Below, piece after piece: positions 1 through 7,885 of a stretch of DNA of 64,000 nt (position 1 is its first letter; each line of letters begins with the position of its first letter). This DNA comes from a candidate division BRC1 bacterium HGW-BRC1-1 (GTDB taxonomy: Bacteria > Sumerlaeota > Sumerlaeia > Sumerlaeales > Sumerlaeaceae): positions 270,044 through 334,043 of the forward strand of contig PHCB01000006.1 of NCBI GenBank assembly GCA_002842095.1. Direction: 5' to 3'. A program made the position numbers and the translations under genes. Below the pieces are notes generated by a model. That model worked only from the letters and a program-made list of their open reading frames with translations. It was not told where the DNA came from and did no database searches.

Positions 1-31
1 CGGGGGATTCTTTTTGGGGGGGAGGTTATGT

Positions 32-250
32 GGATAATGGCTTGCGGATTGCGCGATAGATGCACCGCTTGCACACCGCTTGCACACCGGTTGCACACCG
101 GGGTTGCCATCAGCCAGCAAGTGGGCAAGTGGGAGGCGGTAGAATCGGGTGCCCGGGCGAGGCCGTGGGTGCCACCTACCACAGGAATGGGCGGTCACAA
201 TTCGACATTCCAACGCACCACGAGTCTGTAATCATTTGAATCGAAAATGC
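32..250. repeat. Truncated copy (A) of a dispersed MITE-like repeat
   Basis: This stretch matches the interior and most of the right end of the elements at 7035-7394 and 51149-51532: an array of 11-base TTGCACACCGG units (three full units here, five in the others), then a block with AGCAAGTGGGCAAGTGGGAG, then CATTTGAATCGAAAATGC near the right end. The left part of the element and the terminal GCTCTA are missing, so this copy has lost both ends. No believable protein is encoded. Confidence 0.8.
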
Positions 251-499
251 GCCAGGGGGCGGGGCGCCTTCTCGTTCCGCCACCCCTCCGGAGCGGAACA
301 TAACTAACACCTGACCCGGGGTTCCGGTCGCTGCGCTCCCTCCACACCTTGCTTCTTGCCGCGCCCCCTCCGGGAGCAAAAGGGCCAGGCAGGCTACTCG
401 CCTGAGCCACCTCTGATCGCCGAGGATAAGCATGAGATTACGCATGGGGGATCGGTCGTTACGAGGAACTGATCAGGCCACAACGGCCGATGCAACCGT
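251..499. other. Intergenic region without a recognised gene
   Basis: Between the truncated repeat and the DoxX-like gene there is GC-rich sequence in which I see no gene with a ribosome binding site and no RNA family I recognise. It contains short runs such as CCCTCCGGAG and CCCTCCGGGAG that are partly self-complementary. It may be another degenerate repeat. Confidence 0.4.
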
Positions 500-871
500 T
501 CAACGTGCGGCGAAAATCGCCACGAAAAGAGACAGTAGGAAAAGCGCGAAAGCCGGAACGAATCTCTTCCATGGATCACGCACTTTCAGATGCATGCCGA
601 GCGCGCCAATCATGAGAAGCGTCATGCCCGCAGCTGCCGGCCTTGTTAAAGAAGGGATCCAAAGCCCGACGATCAAAAGTATGGCCAGGGTGACCTTGAG
701 AAATCCAATGACACCCATGAACCATGGAGGAAGGCCATAAGCGGCAAACTCCCCACGCATGTCCCGCGCCCCTCCACCGCGCCACGGCGTCGGTTTTTTC
801 GCCCGAAGCAACCACACATTGAGCAGTCCCAAAGCGATAATCACCTGACTTGCGCGTATTAACCATTCCAT
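500..871 (-). CDS. DoxX-like small membrane protein
   Basis: A 123-residue hydrophobic protein with about four membrane segments (near residues 5-22, 45-65, 70-88 and 98-118). Size, spacing of helices and the small-residue-rich third helix resemble the DoxX/DoxX-like family of inner-membrane proteins, whose roles are loosely tied to redox and sulfur-compound metabolism. The start was chosen at the internal ATG at 871 because AGGAG lies a few bases before it; the frame is open further upstream but that part looks non-coding. The next gene on the same strand, a heparinase-like enzyme, begins far upstream (3384) and ends about 200 bases before this start, so co-transcription is uncertain. The family assignment is by overall look, not by an invariant motif. 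Confidence 0.7.
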   Translation of the reverse strand: MEWLIRASQVIIALGLLNVWLLRAKKPTPWRGGGARDMRGEFAAYGLPPWFMGVIGFLKVTLAILLIVGLWIPSLTRPAAAGMTLLMIGALGMHLKVRDPWKRFVPAFALFLLSLFVAIFAAR

Positions 872-1077
872 AAGAAGTCTCCTTTCCTGAAAAGGACGAG
901 CGTGTTGCTCCGTCACGCTGGCGTCAACTGACCCTGCGGGCCCAGCACACCACCGTTGACAACGCATTTACAGGAGATATCGGGGACATTTATGCAAAGG
1001 AATTCCCCTGGTTCCTGGGATATGAACCAGAGGCGCACAGTCCGCCTTTGTGACTAAGTTTTAGGCTTTTAATCGGG

Positions 1078-3384
1078 TCACTGTTCTTCGAGCTTGATCC
1101 CCGGAACCGCCAGATCGAACACCACGCGCTGAGTCTTCCCGTCGTGGGTGAACTCTGCGGCCACCGCTTTGCCGCCCTGCACGCTGCCCGCTCGCACACC
1201 TGTCAGCGTGCTGCTGGTTCCGGCGGCGTGGATATCCATCACGGTGACCATCACGTTGGGGGCCGCCTTCGATGCGCCCGTTAGTTGCGCCTGCAGGTGC
1301 CACTCGGGGGTGGGCTGGCGCTTCTTCGGATCGTCGGGCTGAATTGTGTACTTGTCCGTCTGCGTGAGGACCAGAGGTGTGGGCGCCACGAACCACCCGC
1401 TCAGCGCCGCCTTCTCGAACTCCAGCTCAAACCGTTGCGCCGCGCCATCAATCGTAAACGGCGCGCGCCCGTGGAACATCAGCTCCACCGTGGTGGCCGT
1501 GGTGGGCTGCACCTCGTCGAGCATCACAATGGTCTCGCCGTTCACAAACGCCACGTGTCGCCGCGCCCGCACCGCCTTGCCACCGTAGGACGGCGTGGCA
1601 TCGCCCACGGCCCAGGCAAACTTGCCGGTGCCGCCCTCGGCCACGATGGACGCCGTGGTGGCCATGCCGCGGTCCTGTCCGGCTCCCCCCACCAACACGC
1701 CGTTATGGGCGCGGGTGGTCCAGTACCACTCCTTGCAGAAGGGGCTTCCGTAAAAATCGCGGAAGCCGGTGTTGACCAGCAGCGGCGACCCGTACGCCCC
1801 CACCACGATGCAGTTCTGGTCCTGATGGGCGTGGCTCACGTTGCCCGCGGGGCTGGACCGCATGGTAAGTTGCACGTTGCGGGTGGGGTCGGTAAGGGCG
1901 CTGTTGAACACGGCCCATCCGGCATGATGAAACACCTTCAGCGCCGTCGCGGGGGTGGGTGCCACCGGCTCGGGTGTGGGTCGGAAAGCACGCAGATAAC
2001 CGATGGGACCGGCCGCGCCGCCCGGACTAACCTGCTCGGCGAACCATTGCCATTCGGGCTTGTTCAGCGCGGAAGCGTAATACGCCACCACGCGCCCGCG
2101 AGCCACGGACGGCTTGTTCTCGCTGAAATCGCCGAAGCCATTTATCGCGCTTCCCGGCGGGGCGGCGTACAGGGGGAAGTCGCCCACGTTGGCGTAATAC
2201 GGTTTGGCGGTCGTGTCGACGCCCAGCACGCCGCGCATCTGCTCGTGCCACGTGAGGGCGAACTCGTTGTAGCTGGCGAAGTAGTGCAGACCCTCGGCCC
2301 AGCCGCCCTCGTTATCGCCCCAGATGGGGTACCAGCCGTAGTAAACCGTGATGGCCCAGTCGAGCCACTCCGGGGCCTCGGGGATTTCGTCGTAGAAGAT
2401 GCTCGCGCTCTCGCCGATGAAATGCCAGATGCGGCCGGCGTGGCTGTCGAAGGGCTTCTGCATGTATTGGGTGCCTTGCAGATGCTTGAACATTTCGCCA
2501 ATGCGAACGCGCATCATGGCGCGCACCCGGGCGGCCTCGGCGTCGGTCAGCAGCGGGCGGATCCAGCTATAGGTGCGCGACCCGGCATAGACGATCGGCA
2601 TGGTCTGCTCGTCGTTCACCTTCACGGACGTGGGGCCGTAGGGGTCCCAGGAGGTCCAGGCCATGAGCCACTTCTTCGCGGCCAGGCCGTAGCGCTCGTC
2701 GCCCGACACCAGATAGGCGAAGGCCAGCGCCTGCACCTGCACCTGGGCCTTGCTGATCTGGCCGTAGTAGAGCGACCAATCGGGCATGTTCCATTCGTCA
2801 TTTGTCCATGGCTTGGGCTCGGCCATGAGCGGCGCGGTGAGAGCTTCGTCGGCTTGGGCACTGAGCTGTGCCCATGCCTTGGGCAGCGTTTCGCGCGAGG
2901 CGCGGAGCGCAGCGAGATTCTCGGGGCGGATGTAGGCCCGCGGGTGCGCGGCGGGAATGGCGGCGGCCACGGCATCGCGGCTGGGACGCGCAAAGCGGGG
3001 CGCGGCGGCCGGCACCGTAAAGCTGCGCGTCTGGCTCCAGCCGGATTTGGTCCTGGCGGTGTGGAAACGGTACCGCCAGTAGTAGGTGCCGGGATTGAGC
3101 GACGCCGGGTGGGCATAAAGTGTGTAAGGCGTGACCGCCTGCACGGCGGTGGTTTTGAAATCTGATGAGGTGGAAACCTGCAGCAGGTATTCCACAGCGC
3201 CCTTCTCGGGCACCCACGCAAACGGCGGCGGGTTGATAGCAACCGGCGAAGCATCCGGCGGCAAATACCCCACCCCCTCCGCGTGAGGCGCAGCGTTGGA
3301 GACGGAAAGAGGCGCGGCCAGAGCCGAACCACAAACAGAAATAACTAAAACTGCCGCAAGGAGAAGGGAACCGTAAGTCTTCAT
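1078..3384 (-). CDS. Exported heparinase II/III-like polysaccharide lyase (DUF4962-type N-terminus)
   Basis: A 768-residue secreted protein. Residues 1-23 form a Sec signal peptide ending ALA. Residues about 25-130 look like a fibronectin-type/DUF4962 beta domain (PPPFAWVP, YYWRYRF). The middle, about 140-460, is a Trp/Tyr-rich alpha-helical toroid typical of PL8/PL15/PL17/PL21 lyases, with RIWHFIGES and WAEGLHYFASYNEF. The C-terminal half is the beta-sandwich heparinase II/III domain, with the characteristic HAHQDQN stretch around residue 515-521. Such enzymes cleave uronate-containing polysaccharides (heparin, alginate, ulvan-like) by beta-elimination. The exact substrate cannot be read from sequence. 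The following gene upstream is an exported phosphatase with its own start. No clear Shine-Dalgarno is visible before the ATG. Confidence 0.85.
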   Translation of the reverse strand: MKTYGSLLLAAVLVISVCGSALAAPLSVSNAAPHAEGVGYLPPDASPVAINPPPFAWVPEKGAVEYLLQVSTSSDFKTTAVQAVTPYTLYAHPASLNPGTYYWRYRFHTARTKSGWSQTRSFTVPAAAPRFARPSRDAVAAAIPAAHPRAYIRPENLAALRASRETLPKAWAQLSAQADEALTAPLMAEPKPWTNDEWNMPDWSLYYGQISKAQVQVQALAFAYLVSGDERYGLAAKKWLMAWTSWDPYGPTSVKVNDEQTMPIVYAGSRTYSWIRPLLTDAEAARVRAMMRVRIGEMFKHLQGTQYMQKPFDSHAGRIWHFIGESASIFYDEIPEAPEWLDWAITVYYGWYPIWGDNEGGWAEGLHYFASYNEFALTWHEQMRGVLGVDTTAKPYYANVGDFPLYAAPPGSAINGFGDFSENKPSVARGRVVAYYASALNKPEWQWFAEQVSPGGAAGPIGYLRAFRPTPEPVAPTPATALKVFHHAGWAVFNSALTDPTRNVQLTMRSSPAGNVSHAHQDQNCIVVGAYGSPLLVNTGFRDFYGSPFCKEWYWTTRAHNGVLVGGAGQDRGMATTASIVAEGGTGKFAWAVGDATPSYGGKAVRARRHVAFVNGETIVMLDEVQPTTATTVELMFHGRAPFTIDGAAQRFELEFEKAALSGWFVAPTPLVLTQTDKYTIQPDDPKKRQPTPEWHLQAQLTGASKAAPNVMVTVMDIHAAGTSSTLTGVRAGSVQGGKAVAAEFTHDGKTQRVVFDLAVPGIKLEEQ

Positions 3385-3480
3385 GGTAAGCAGGCTGTTG
3401 ATGGCCCCTCTTTATTACAAGGCCAAAACAAGACGTCCGCGAATGCACACAAATGCACGCGAATTTGAAGTTCTCACTTT

Positions 3481-3580
3481 TGGCTTTTCTTTGTGTCTTC
3501 GTGACTTTGTGTCAAAGCTTTGGCTTCTGCTTTTCTTTGCGGTCTTTGCGGTCTTTGCGCCTCTGCGTCTAAGTTTTTCC
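3481..3580. repeat. CTTTGCG/CTTCGTG simple-sequence repeat, copy 1
   Basis: An intergenic block of loosely repeated words (CTTTGTGTCTTCGTG, GTCAAAGCTTTGGCTTCTG, CTTTGCGGTCTTTGCG). Related blocks lie at 7801-7880, 15476-15593 and 18836-18885. All four lie immediately beyond the stop codon of a minus-strand gene. A preceding piece at 3439-3464 has the GCGAATG..CACAAATGCACGCGAAT word also seen near 5461-5483, 6920 and 7735. Confidence 0.7.
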
Positions 3581-3585
3581 GCGTC

Positions 3586-5394
3586 TCACTTCAACTCTGC
3601 CGCGTCGATGCGTTGGCCGGTTTGGCTGTAGGCGGCCACGCTCACGCGGTTGCCGTCGATGGTGAAGTAGGCGTAATGCGGCTGGGTGCTGTGGGCTTTC
3701 AGGCTGCCGCTCCAGGGGAGATGCAGTTCCTTGTCGTACCACGGTGCGCCCGCGCCACCTGATGTCACCTGCCAGATCCTGTGGGCGAACTTGGCGGGCG
3801 TACCATCGAGCTTGTGCTTGGGGCCCACGGGCGTTTCATCGGTCACTTCCAGACGCGAATAGGCGTGTTCGTCGCCGGTGATGAACGCGACGCTCTTGGG
3901 TGACGCGGCGATGATCTCCCACATGGTGTTGCGGTTGCCGACGATGTCGATGTCGGCGGCGTCCACCCTGCCATCGCGGTTGGTGTCGCCGCCCTTGTAC
4001 CACATACAGTCGCTGGTGTGGCCGCCGTTGGGGAAGGGCGGCTCCTGGGCCACAAAGAAGAGATGCTTGATGGCGGGGTCAGCGTCGGCCGCGGCAACAC
4101 CATCGCGCAGCCATTTCATCTGGTTGGCCATGATATAGCCCTCGAGATTACCGCCCACCTTGTGGGGGTCGGCGCTGTACCAGTAGTTATTGTTCAGCAT
4201 GAAAACGCGCACCGAACCGTGATCGAACGAGTAGACGTTCTCGGAATAAGTGGGGGTGCCGGGGCCTTCGTCGGCCGGGCCGTTGGTGGGGTTGACGAAC
4301 ATCTCGGCAAACAGAGACTCGGCGTTGGTGTCGCCCAGCTTGTCGATGTTCAGCGAGCGCGTGGTGCCGGGCACGTTGAAGCTGTCGAGCAGCGCCTCGT
4401 GGTTGCCCATACTTTCGTAGATGGGAATGCGCGCCGCCACGGGGCCCATGGCAGTGCGGAAAGCATTTATCTGGCGGCGGAAATCCCTGGCGCTGGTGGT
4501 GTAACCGTTGATGAGATCGCCACCGAAAACGACGAAGTCGGCGCCGCGATAATACAGGTCGCTGCCCAGCGCGTAGAGAGCGCGATATTCCACGCCGCCA
4601 AACTGGATCTCGCCGCCGCCGAGGCCTTCACGGCTGTCGACCATGGCCGCGAAATGGATCGGCTTGTCGCCGCCCGAGGTGGTGAAGCTGTAGGGGCGCA
4701 CGAGGGTGCCGCCGGCGGTGACACGATACTCCACGGCAGACGCTGGCTTGAGGCCGGTCAACTGGATGACGTGGTCGGTGGTTTCGCCGTCACCGGAGAA
4801 GGTGCGCCCGTCGGCCTGCACGCTGGATGTGGTGGCGCGGTCGGTCTCGAAGGAGATAAACGCCGAGTCGGCGGTGACAACGTCGACCGTGGGGCCGCTC
4901 AACACGTTGACGGTGTCGCCCAGCGTGGCGGGGTCGAAGTAGACGCGGCCATCCATGAAGCGGCTGCTTTGGAGCTTGGGCAAATAAACCTCGACGCGCC
5001 AGACGATACGCGGCTCGAAGGGTGTGTTGGGCGACTTGGCCACCATGCTATGGATATCAACCTCGATGCTGTGGGTGGTTGCGAGGTCGGTGATGGAACC
5101 CTTTTCGCGGTGGAGGTCGCGGTAGCGGGCGTAGTCGAGTTCCTCGTTCAGCTTGTTAATGCCAATGTAAACAACGGGCGGCGGCACGGGTTCGCTGGTG
5201 ATGAAGTTGAGTTCAAGCACGCCGGGCCGCACGATGCGCACAGTGGGAGCCTCATCCACAAGGGGGTAGGTGCGCTCGGTGCGGGTTGCACCCTCGGGAA
5301 GAACAATGGGCATTCCCTGCCGGGGAGCGGCAAACAGGGCGGCAGGGGCAAGGAGCAGCCCCGTCATCAGCGTGGTTAATAAATAATTTCTCAT
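3586..5394 (-). CDS. Exported metallophosphatase (purple acid phosphatase-like) with an EF-hand-type loop
   Basis: A 602-residue secreted calcineurin-like phosphoesterase. A signal peptide covers residues 1-22 (cleavage after LFAA). A fibronectin-like domain (about 150-240, with GLKPASAVEYRVTAGG) precedes the metallophosphatase fold. The metal-binding motifs are visible in order: VDSREG (D), FVVFGGDLING (GGDL), MGNHE, and FITGDEHAYSRLE, equivalent to the GHxHxYxR end of the family. Family members hydrolyse phosphate monoesters or diesters in the periplasm or outside the cell. Around residue 470 lies DTNRDGRVDAADIDI, a calcium-binding EF-hand/dockerin-like loop inserted before the last motif. 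I chose the ATG at 5394 because the signal peptide starts there; an in-frame ATG six codons earlier is possible. Neither has a strong ribosome binding site. Confidence 0.85.
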   Translation of the reverse strand: MRNYLLTTLMTGLLLAPAALFAAPRQGMPIVLPEGATRTERTYPLVDEAPTVRIVRPGVLELNFITSEPVPPPVVYIGINKLNEELDYARYRDLHREKGSITDLATTHSIEVDIHSMVAKSPNTPFEPRIVWRVEVYLPKLQSSRFMDGRVYFDPATLGDTVNVLSGPTVDVVTADSAFISFETDRATTSSVQADGRTFSGDGETTDHVIQLTGLKPASAVEYRVTAGGTLVRPYSFTTSGGDKPIHFAAMVDSREGLGGGEIQFGGVEYRALYALGSDLYYRGADFVVFGGDLINGYTTSARDFRRQINAFRTAMGPVAARIPIYESMGNHEALLDSFNVPGTTRSLNIDKLGDTNAESLFAEMFVNPTNGPADEGPGTPTYSENVYSFDHGSVRVFMLNNNYWYSADPHKVGGNLEGYIMANQMKWLRDGVAAADADPAIKHLFFVAQEPPFPNGGHTSDCMWYKGGDTNRDGRVDAADIDIVGNRNTMWEIIAASPKSVAFITGDEHAYSRLEVTDETPVGPKHKLDGTPAKFAHRIWQVTSGGAGAPWYDKELHLPWSGSLKAHSTQPHYAYFTIDGNRVSVAAYSQTGQRIDAAELK

Positions 5395-5618
5395 AGTGGG
5401 TCGATCATCCATGAGAAAAAAATAGATGGGAAGAAAAAACGCGAAGCGGAAGGACCACTAATGGGCGCGAATGAACGCGAATGTTATTAATTTAATAGTT
5501 AATCGGTTTGTTTCTTTCCAGTCATTCCTTTGTGCCAAAGGATTTGCTTTTCGGTCATCATTACAGACTGGTGCATATTTGGGATGAAAACCTAATTGGT
5601 CATCGAAAGCAGGAAGCG

Positions 5619-6215
5619 ATGCGTGCAGAAGTTAAGAAGCGTGTTCTCATTTGCCTTGGTGTGGGATTGGTGCTGGAAGCAGTGTTGGGGTTGTTCGCGT
5701 GGGCGGTGCTTTCCAGGGGCGATCCTCCGCTGGATCCCATTGAAGCCCTGGCGATGCTTACACAGCTCCCAGCCTGGTTGATTTTGCGGGTGGTGGCTAG
5801 CTGGTTCGACCCACGGTCGGCGCTCGTAGCGAGCTTTGTGCTCCAGAGCTTATTTTATGCAGCATTGTGTTACGCCGCACTGCATCTGCTGGCCCGTGGG
5901 AAGCGGAAGCAAATTATCTGGGCTCTTGTGTCCCTTGGGTTGGGAATGACGCTTGAAGCAATTCTGCTAATCCCCATGATGGGCTTCAATGATCATAATG
6001 TTAATTATTTATTGGCAGTGTTGATGGGGCTTACCCAGTTTCCATCGGTGTGGATTTTTCGGGGGTTATTGTTCGGACTCGTACGTTTGTTCCCGTGGGT
6101 ATCGTTTTCTGTGCTTTCTTGGGCACCGCTGTTGGTGCTTCAGGGCTTATTCTTCGCCGCATTGTGCTACGCAGTAATAGCCCTGTTGGCCCGCAGGCGC
6201 AGAAAAAAAACATAA
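5619..6215 (+). CDS. Multi-pass membrane protein with internal duplication (paralogue 1)
   Basis: A 198-residue very hydrophobic protein I do not recognise. It consists of two similar halves of about 100 residues. Each half has a helix with GLG(M/L)xLEA, a stretch with LTQ.P, and a closing helix with VLQ(S/G)LF(Y/F)AALCYA followed by LLAR and a basic end. This gives about eight membrane segments. The ATG at 5619 was chosen because AGGAAG lies just before it and because the paralogue at 6333 starts with the same residues (MRA); the upstream in-frame extension looks unrelated. It is followed by a close paralogue and by a broken third copy. Base composition is visibly more AT-rich than the neighbouring enzymes, so acquisition from elsewhere is possible. 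Confidence 0.75.
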   Translation: MRAEVKKRVLICLGVGLVLEAVLGLFAWAVLSRGDPPLDPIEALAMLTQLPAWLILRVVASWFDPRSALVASFVLQSLFYAALCYAALHLLARGKRKQIIWALVSLGLGMTLEAILLIPMMGFNDHNVNYLLAVLMGLTQFPSVWIFRGLLFGLVRLFPWVSFSVLSWAPLLVLQGLFFAALCYAVIALLARRRRKKT

Positions 6216-6332
6216 GCGAATGAACGCAAATAGAACAGCTCCCACTCCAATCTCAATCTATTGTCGTCTTAACATGATATCTTGTATCAAACGCATCGCG
6301 AAACAATCCATCCTCATTACCGGGAGAAAAAA

Positions 6333-6917
6333 ATGCGTGCAGGAGTAATGAAACGGCTCCTCATCTCCCTTGGTGTGGGAGTGGTGCTGGAAGCATTGCT
6401 GCTGCCCTTCGCGTGGACGGTGCTTTTCGGTGCTGATCGTTCGATGCGTGCCATCGACGCTCTGGCGATTCTTACACAGTTACCGGTTGGGTGGATATTG
6501 AAGCTGGGGGGAGTTTCGATAAATGAATGGTTGGGACTCGTAGTCCTCTTTGCGCTGCAGAGCTTATTTTATGCCGCATTGTGTTACGCCGTATTGCATC
6601 TGCTGGCCCGCGGGAAGCGGAACACAATTATCCGGGTTCTTGTGGCCATCGGGTTCGGAATGGCGCTTGAAGCAATGTTGATCGGTCCGGTGATCGGCAT
6701 GGACCCTAATAAGACCTATTTATCCTACTATATCTACGCAGGCTTGTTGACGCTTTCACAGCTTCCATGGTTGTGGATTTTGGAGTGGCAAGGCGGACAC
6801 TGGGATTGGTCGATGTGGGTACCGCTGTATGTGCTTCAGAGCTTATTTTTTGCAACATTGTGCTACCCTGTAATCTACCTGCTGGCCCGCTGGTGGCGGA
6901 AGAATGACTTCCGCTGA
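6333..6917 (+). CDS. Multi-pass membrane protein with internal duplication (paralogue 2)
   Basis: A 194-residue membrane protein clearly related to the product of 5619-6215. It shares MRAxVxKR at the start, LEA in the first helix, ILTQLP, LQSLFYAALCYAVLHLLARGKR in parts, and the same two-half structure (second half ends LQSLFFATLCYPVIYLLAR). The ATG at 6333 follows GGGAGAAAAAA, a reasonable ribosome binding site, and agrees with the paralogue. Function unknown; no enzymatic motif or charged residue pattern typical of a transporter family is evident. The two copies are 117 bases apart, so they may form one transcript or be independent duplicates. Confidence 0.75.
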   Translation: MRAGVMKRLLISLGVGVVLEALLLPFAWTVLFGADRSMRAIDALAILTQLPVGWILKLGGVSINEWLGLVVLFALQSLFYAALCYAVLHLLARGKRNTIIRVLVAIGFGMALEAMLIGPVIGMDPNKTYLSYYIYAGLLTLSQLPWLWILEWQGGHWDWSMWVPLYVLQSLFFATLCYPVIYLLARWWRKNDFR

Positions 6918-7034
6918 TGGGCGCGAATTCACGCGAATATACTTATTTTGTTAATAGAAGCATTGGGCTTGTCTGGCAATTTCTTCATGCCAAAGGGTTT
7001 GTTTTTCGGGTCGCTATTATGTATGGCTGATAAT

Positions 7035-7394
7035 TAGAGCGAATTTGACGTAAGTGTTGACAGATCCTGCAATCTCGAAATAGTTGGAGTATTGGCTCAG
7101 GCTCGGCTGAGCGTGCAGGGCAAACCGGAGGCCGCGTGGAAGCCCGAGGCAGACCGCTGGATAGATAATGGCTTGCCGATTGCGTGCCAGTTGCACCGCT
7201 TGCACACCGCTTGCACACCGGTTGCACACCGGTTGCACACCGGTTGCACACCGCCAGCAAGTGGGCAAGTGGGAGGCGGTAGCATCAAGCACCCGGGCAA
7301 GGCCGTGATGGCCGCCGACATCAGAGATGGGCGGTCACAATTCGACATCCCAACGCACCAAGAGTCTGTAATCATTTGAATCGAAAATGCTCTA
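7035..7394. mobile_element. MITE-like element, complete copy (B), 360 bp
   Basis: A non-coding element bounded by TAGAGC at 7035 and GCTCTA ending at 7394. The left end (TAGAGCGAATTTGA) and the reverse complement of the right end (TAGAGCATTTTCGATTCAAA) form an imperfect terminal inverted repeat, and both ends carry TA, as expected for insertion at a TA target by an IS630/Tc1-mariner-type transposase. Inside is an array of five 11-base TTGCACACCGG/C units. A second full copy is at 51149-51532 and a truncated one at 32-250. No transposase is encoded. It lies just before a decayed third membrane-protein gene. Confidence 0.75.
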
Positions 7395-7443
7395 ATGATA
7401 AAATACTAATGATCAGCGGAAGAACGAAGAGAGGTCTGCAGAC

Positions 7444-7740
7444 ATAACAAAACGAGTTCTGCTGTCGACTGATATCGGAGTAGTGCTTGAAGCAGTGCTG
7501 CTGCTCTTCGCGTGGACAGTTCTATCCAATGGTGATCCCCCACTGGATCCCATTGAAGCCCTGGCGATGTGGACACAGTTCCCAGCGGGGTTGGTTTTGT
7601 GGGGGGCGGGAAACTGGCTCGGCCCACGGTCAGCGCTCGTAGCGCTCTTTGTGCTTCAGAGCTTGTTTCTTGCGGTGGTGTGCTATGCCGTAATGCACCT
7701 TCTGGCCCGCAAGCAGCGAAAGAAAGTCATCCTCGAATGA
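7444..7740 (+). pseudogene. Decayed third paralogue of the duplicated membrane protein
   Basis: The reading frame 7444-7740 encodes 98 residues matching one half-unit of the proteins at 5619 and 6333: a KRVLL start, VVLEAVLL, DPPLDPIEALAM, VLQSLF, CYAVMHLLAR. The codon where the paralogues have ATG is ATA here, although a GAGAGG-like ribosome binding site remains in front. The second half of the protein is absent. Translation could begin at the in-frame GTG at 7483, giving 85 residues, but this would cut the first helix. The MITE-like element ends 50 bases upstream and may have displaced the original promoter. I read it as a pseudogene remnant; a functional single-unit protein remains possible. 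Confidence 0.6.
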
Positions 7741-7800
7741 ACACAAATGCACACCAATAAAAACCCATTATAAAATCAAGTTAACGCATTCTCAACAGTT

Positions 7801-7880
7801 TCTCTTTGTGCCTTCGTGTCTTTGTGTCAAAGCTCTTCGCTTCTGCTTTTTTTTGCGAACTTTGTGTCCAAGCTTTTCCC
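7801..7880. repeat. CTTTGCG/CTTCGTG simple-sequence repeat, copy 2
   Basis: The same kind of sequence as at 3481-3580 (CTTTGTGCCTTCGTGTCTTT, GTCAAAGCTCTTCGCTTCTG), ending a few bases beyond the stop codon of the cobA-hemD gene. Confidence 0.7.
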
Positions 7881-7885
7881 GGCCC

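Noticed and set aside
1285-3165. Long open frame on the plus strand inside the heparinase-like gene
   Set aside because: Antisense to a gene with signal peptide and family motifs; composition (Arg, Gly, His-rich) is that of a high-GC shadow frame.
4018-5379. Long plus-strand frame opposite the metallophosphatase
   Set aside because: No motif, antisense to a gene with four intact catalytic motifs.
7190-7255. DnaA boxes or plasmid iterons in the TTGCACACCGG array
   Set aside because: The unit does not match TTATCCACA, and no replication gene is near; the array belongs to the dispersed repeat.
7092-7379. Frames of about 90 codons within the MITE-like element, on both strands
   Set aside because: They consist of translated 11-bp repeats and differ between copies; no ribosome binding site.
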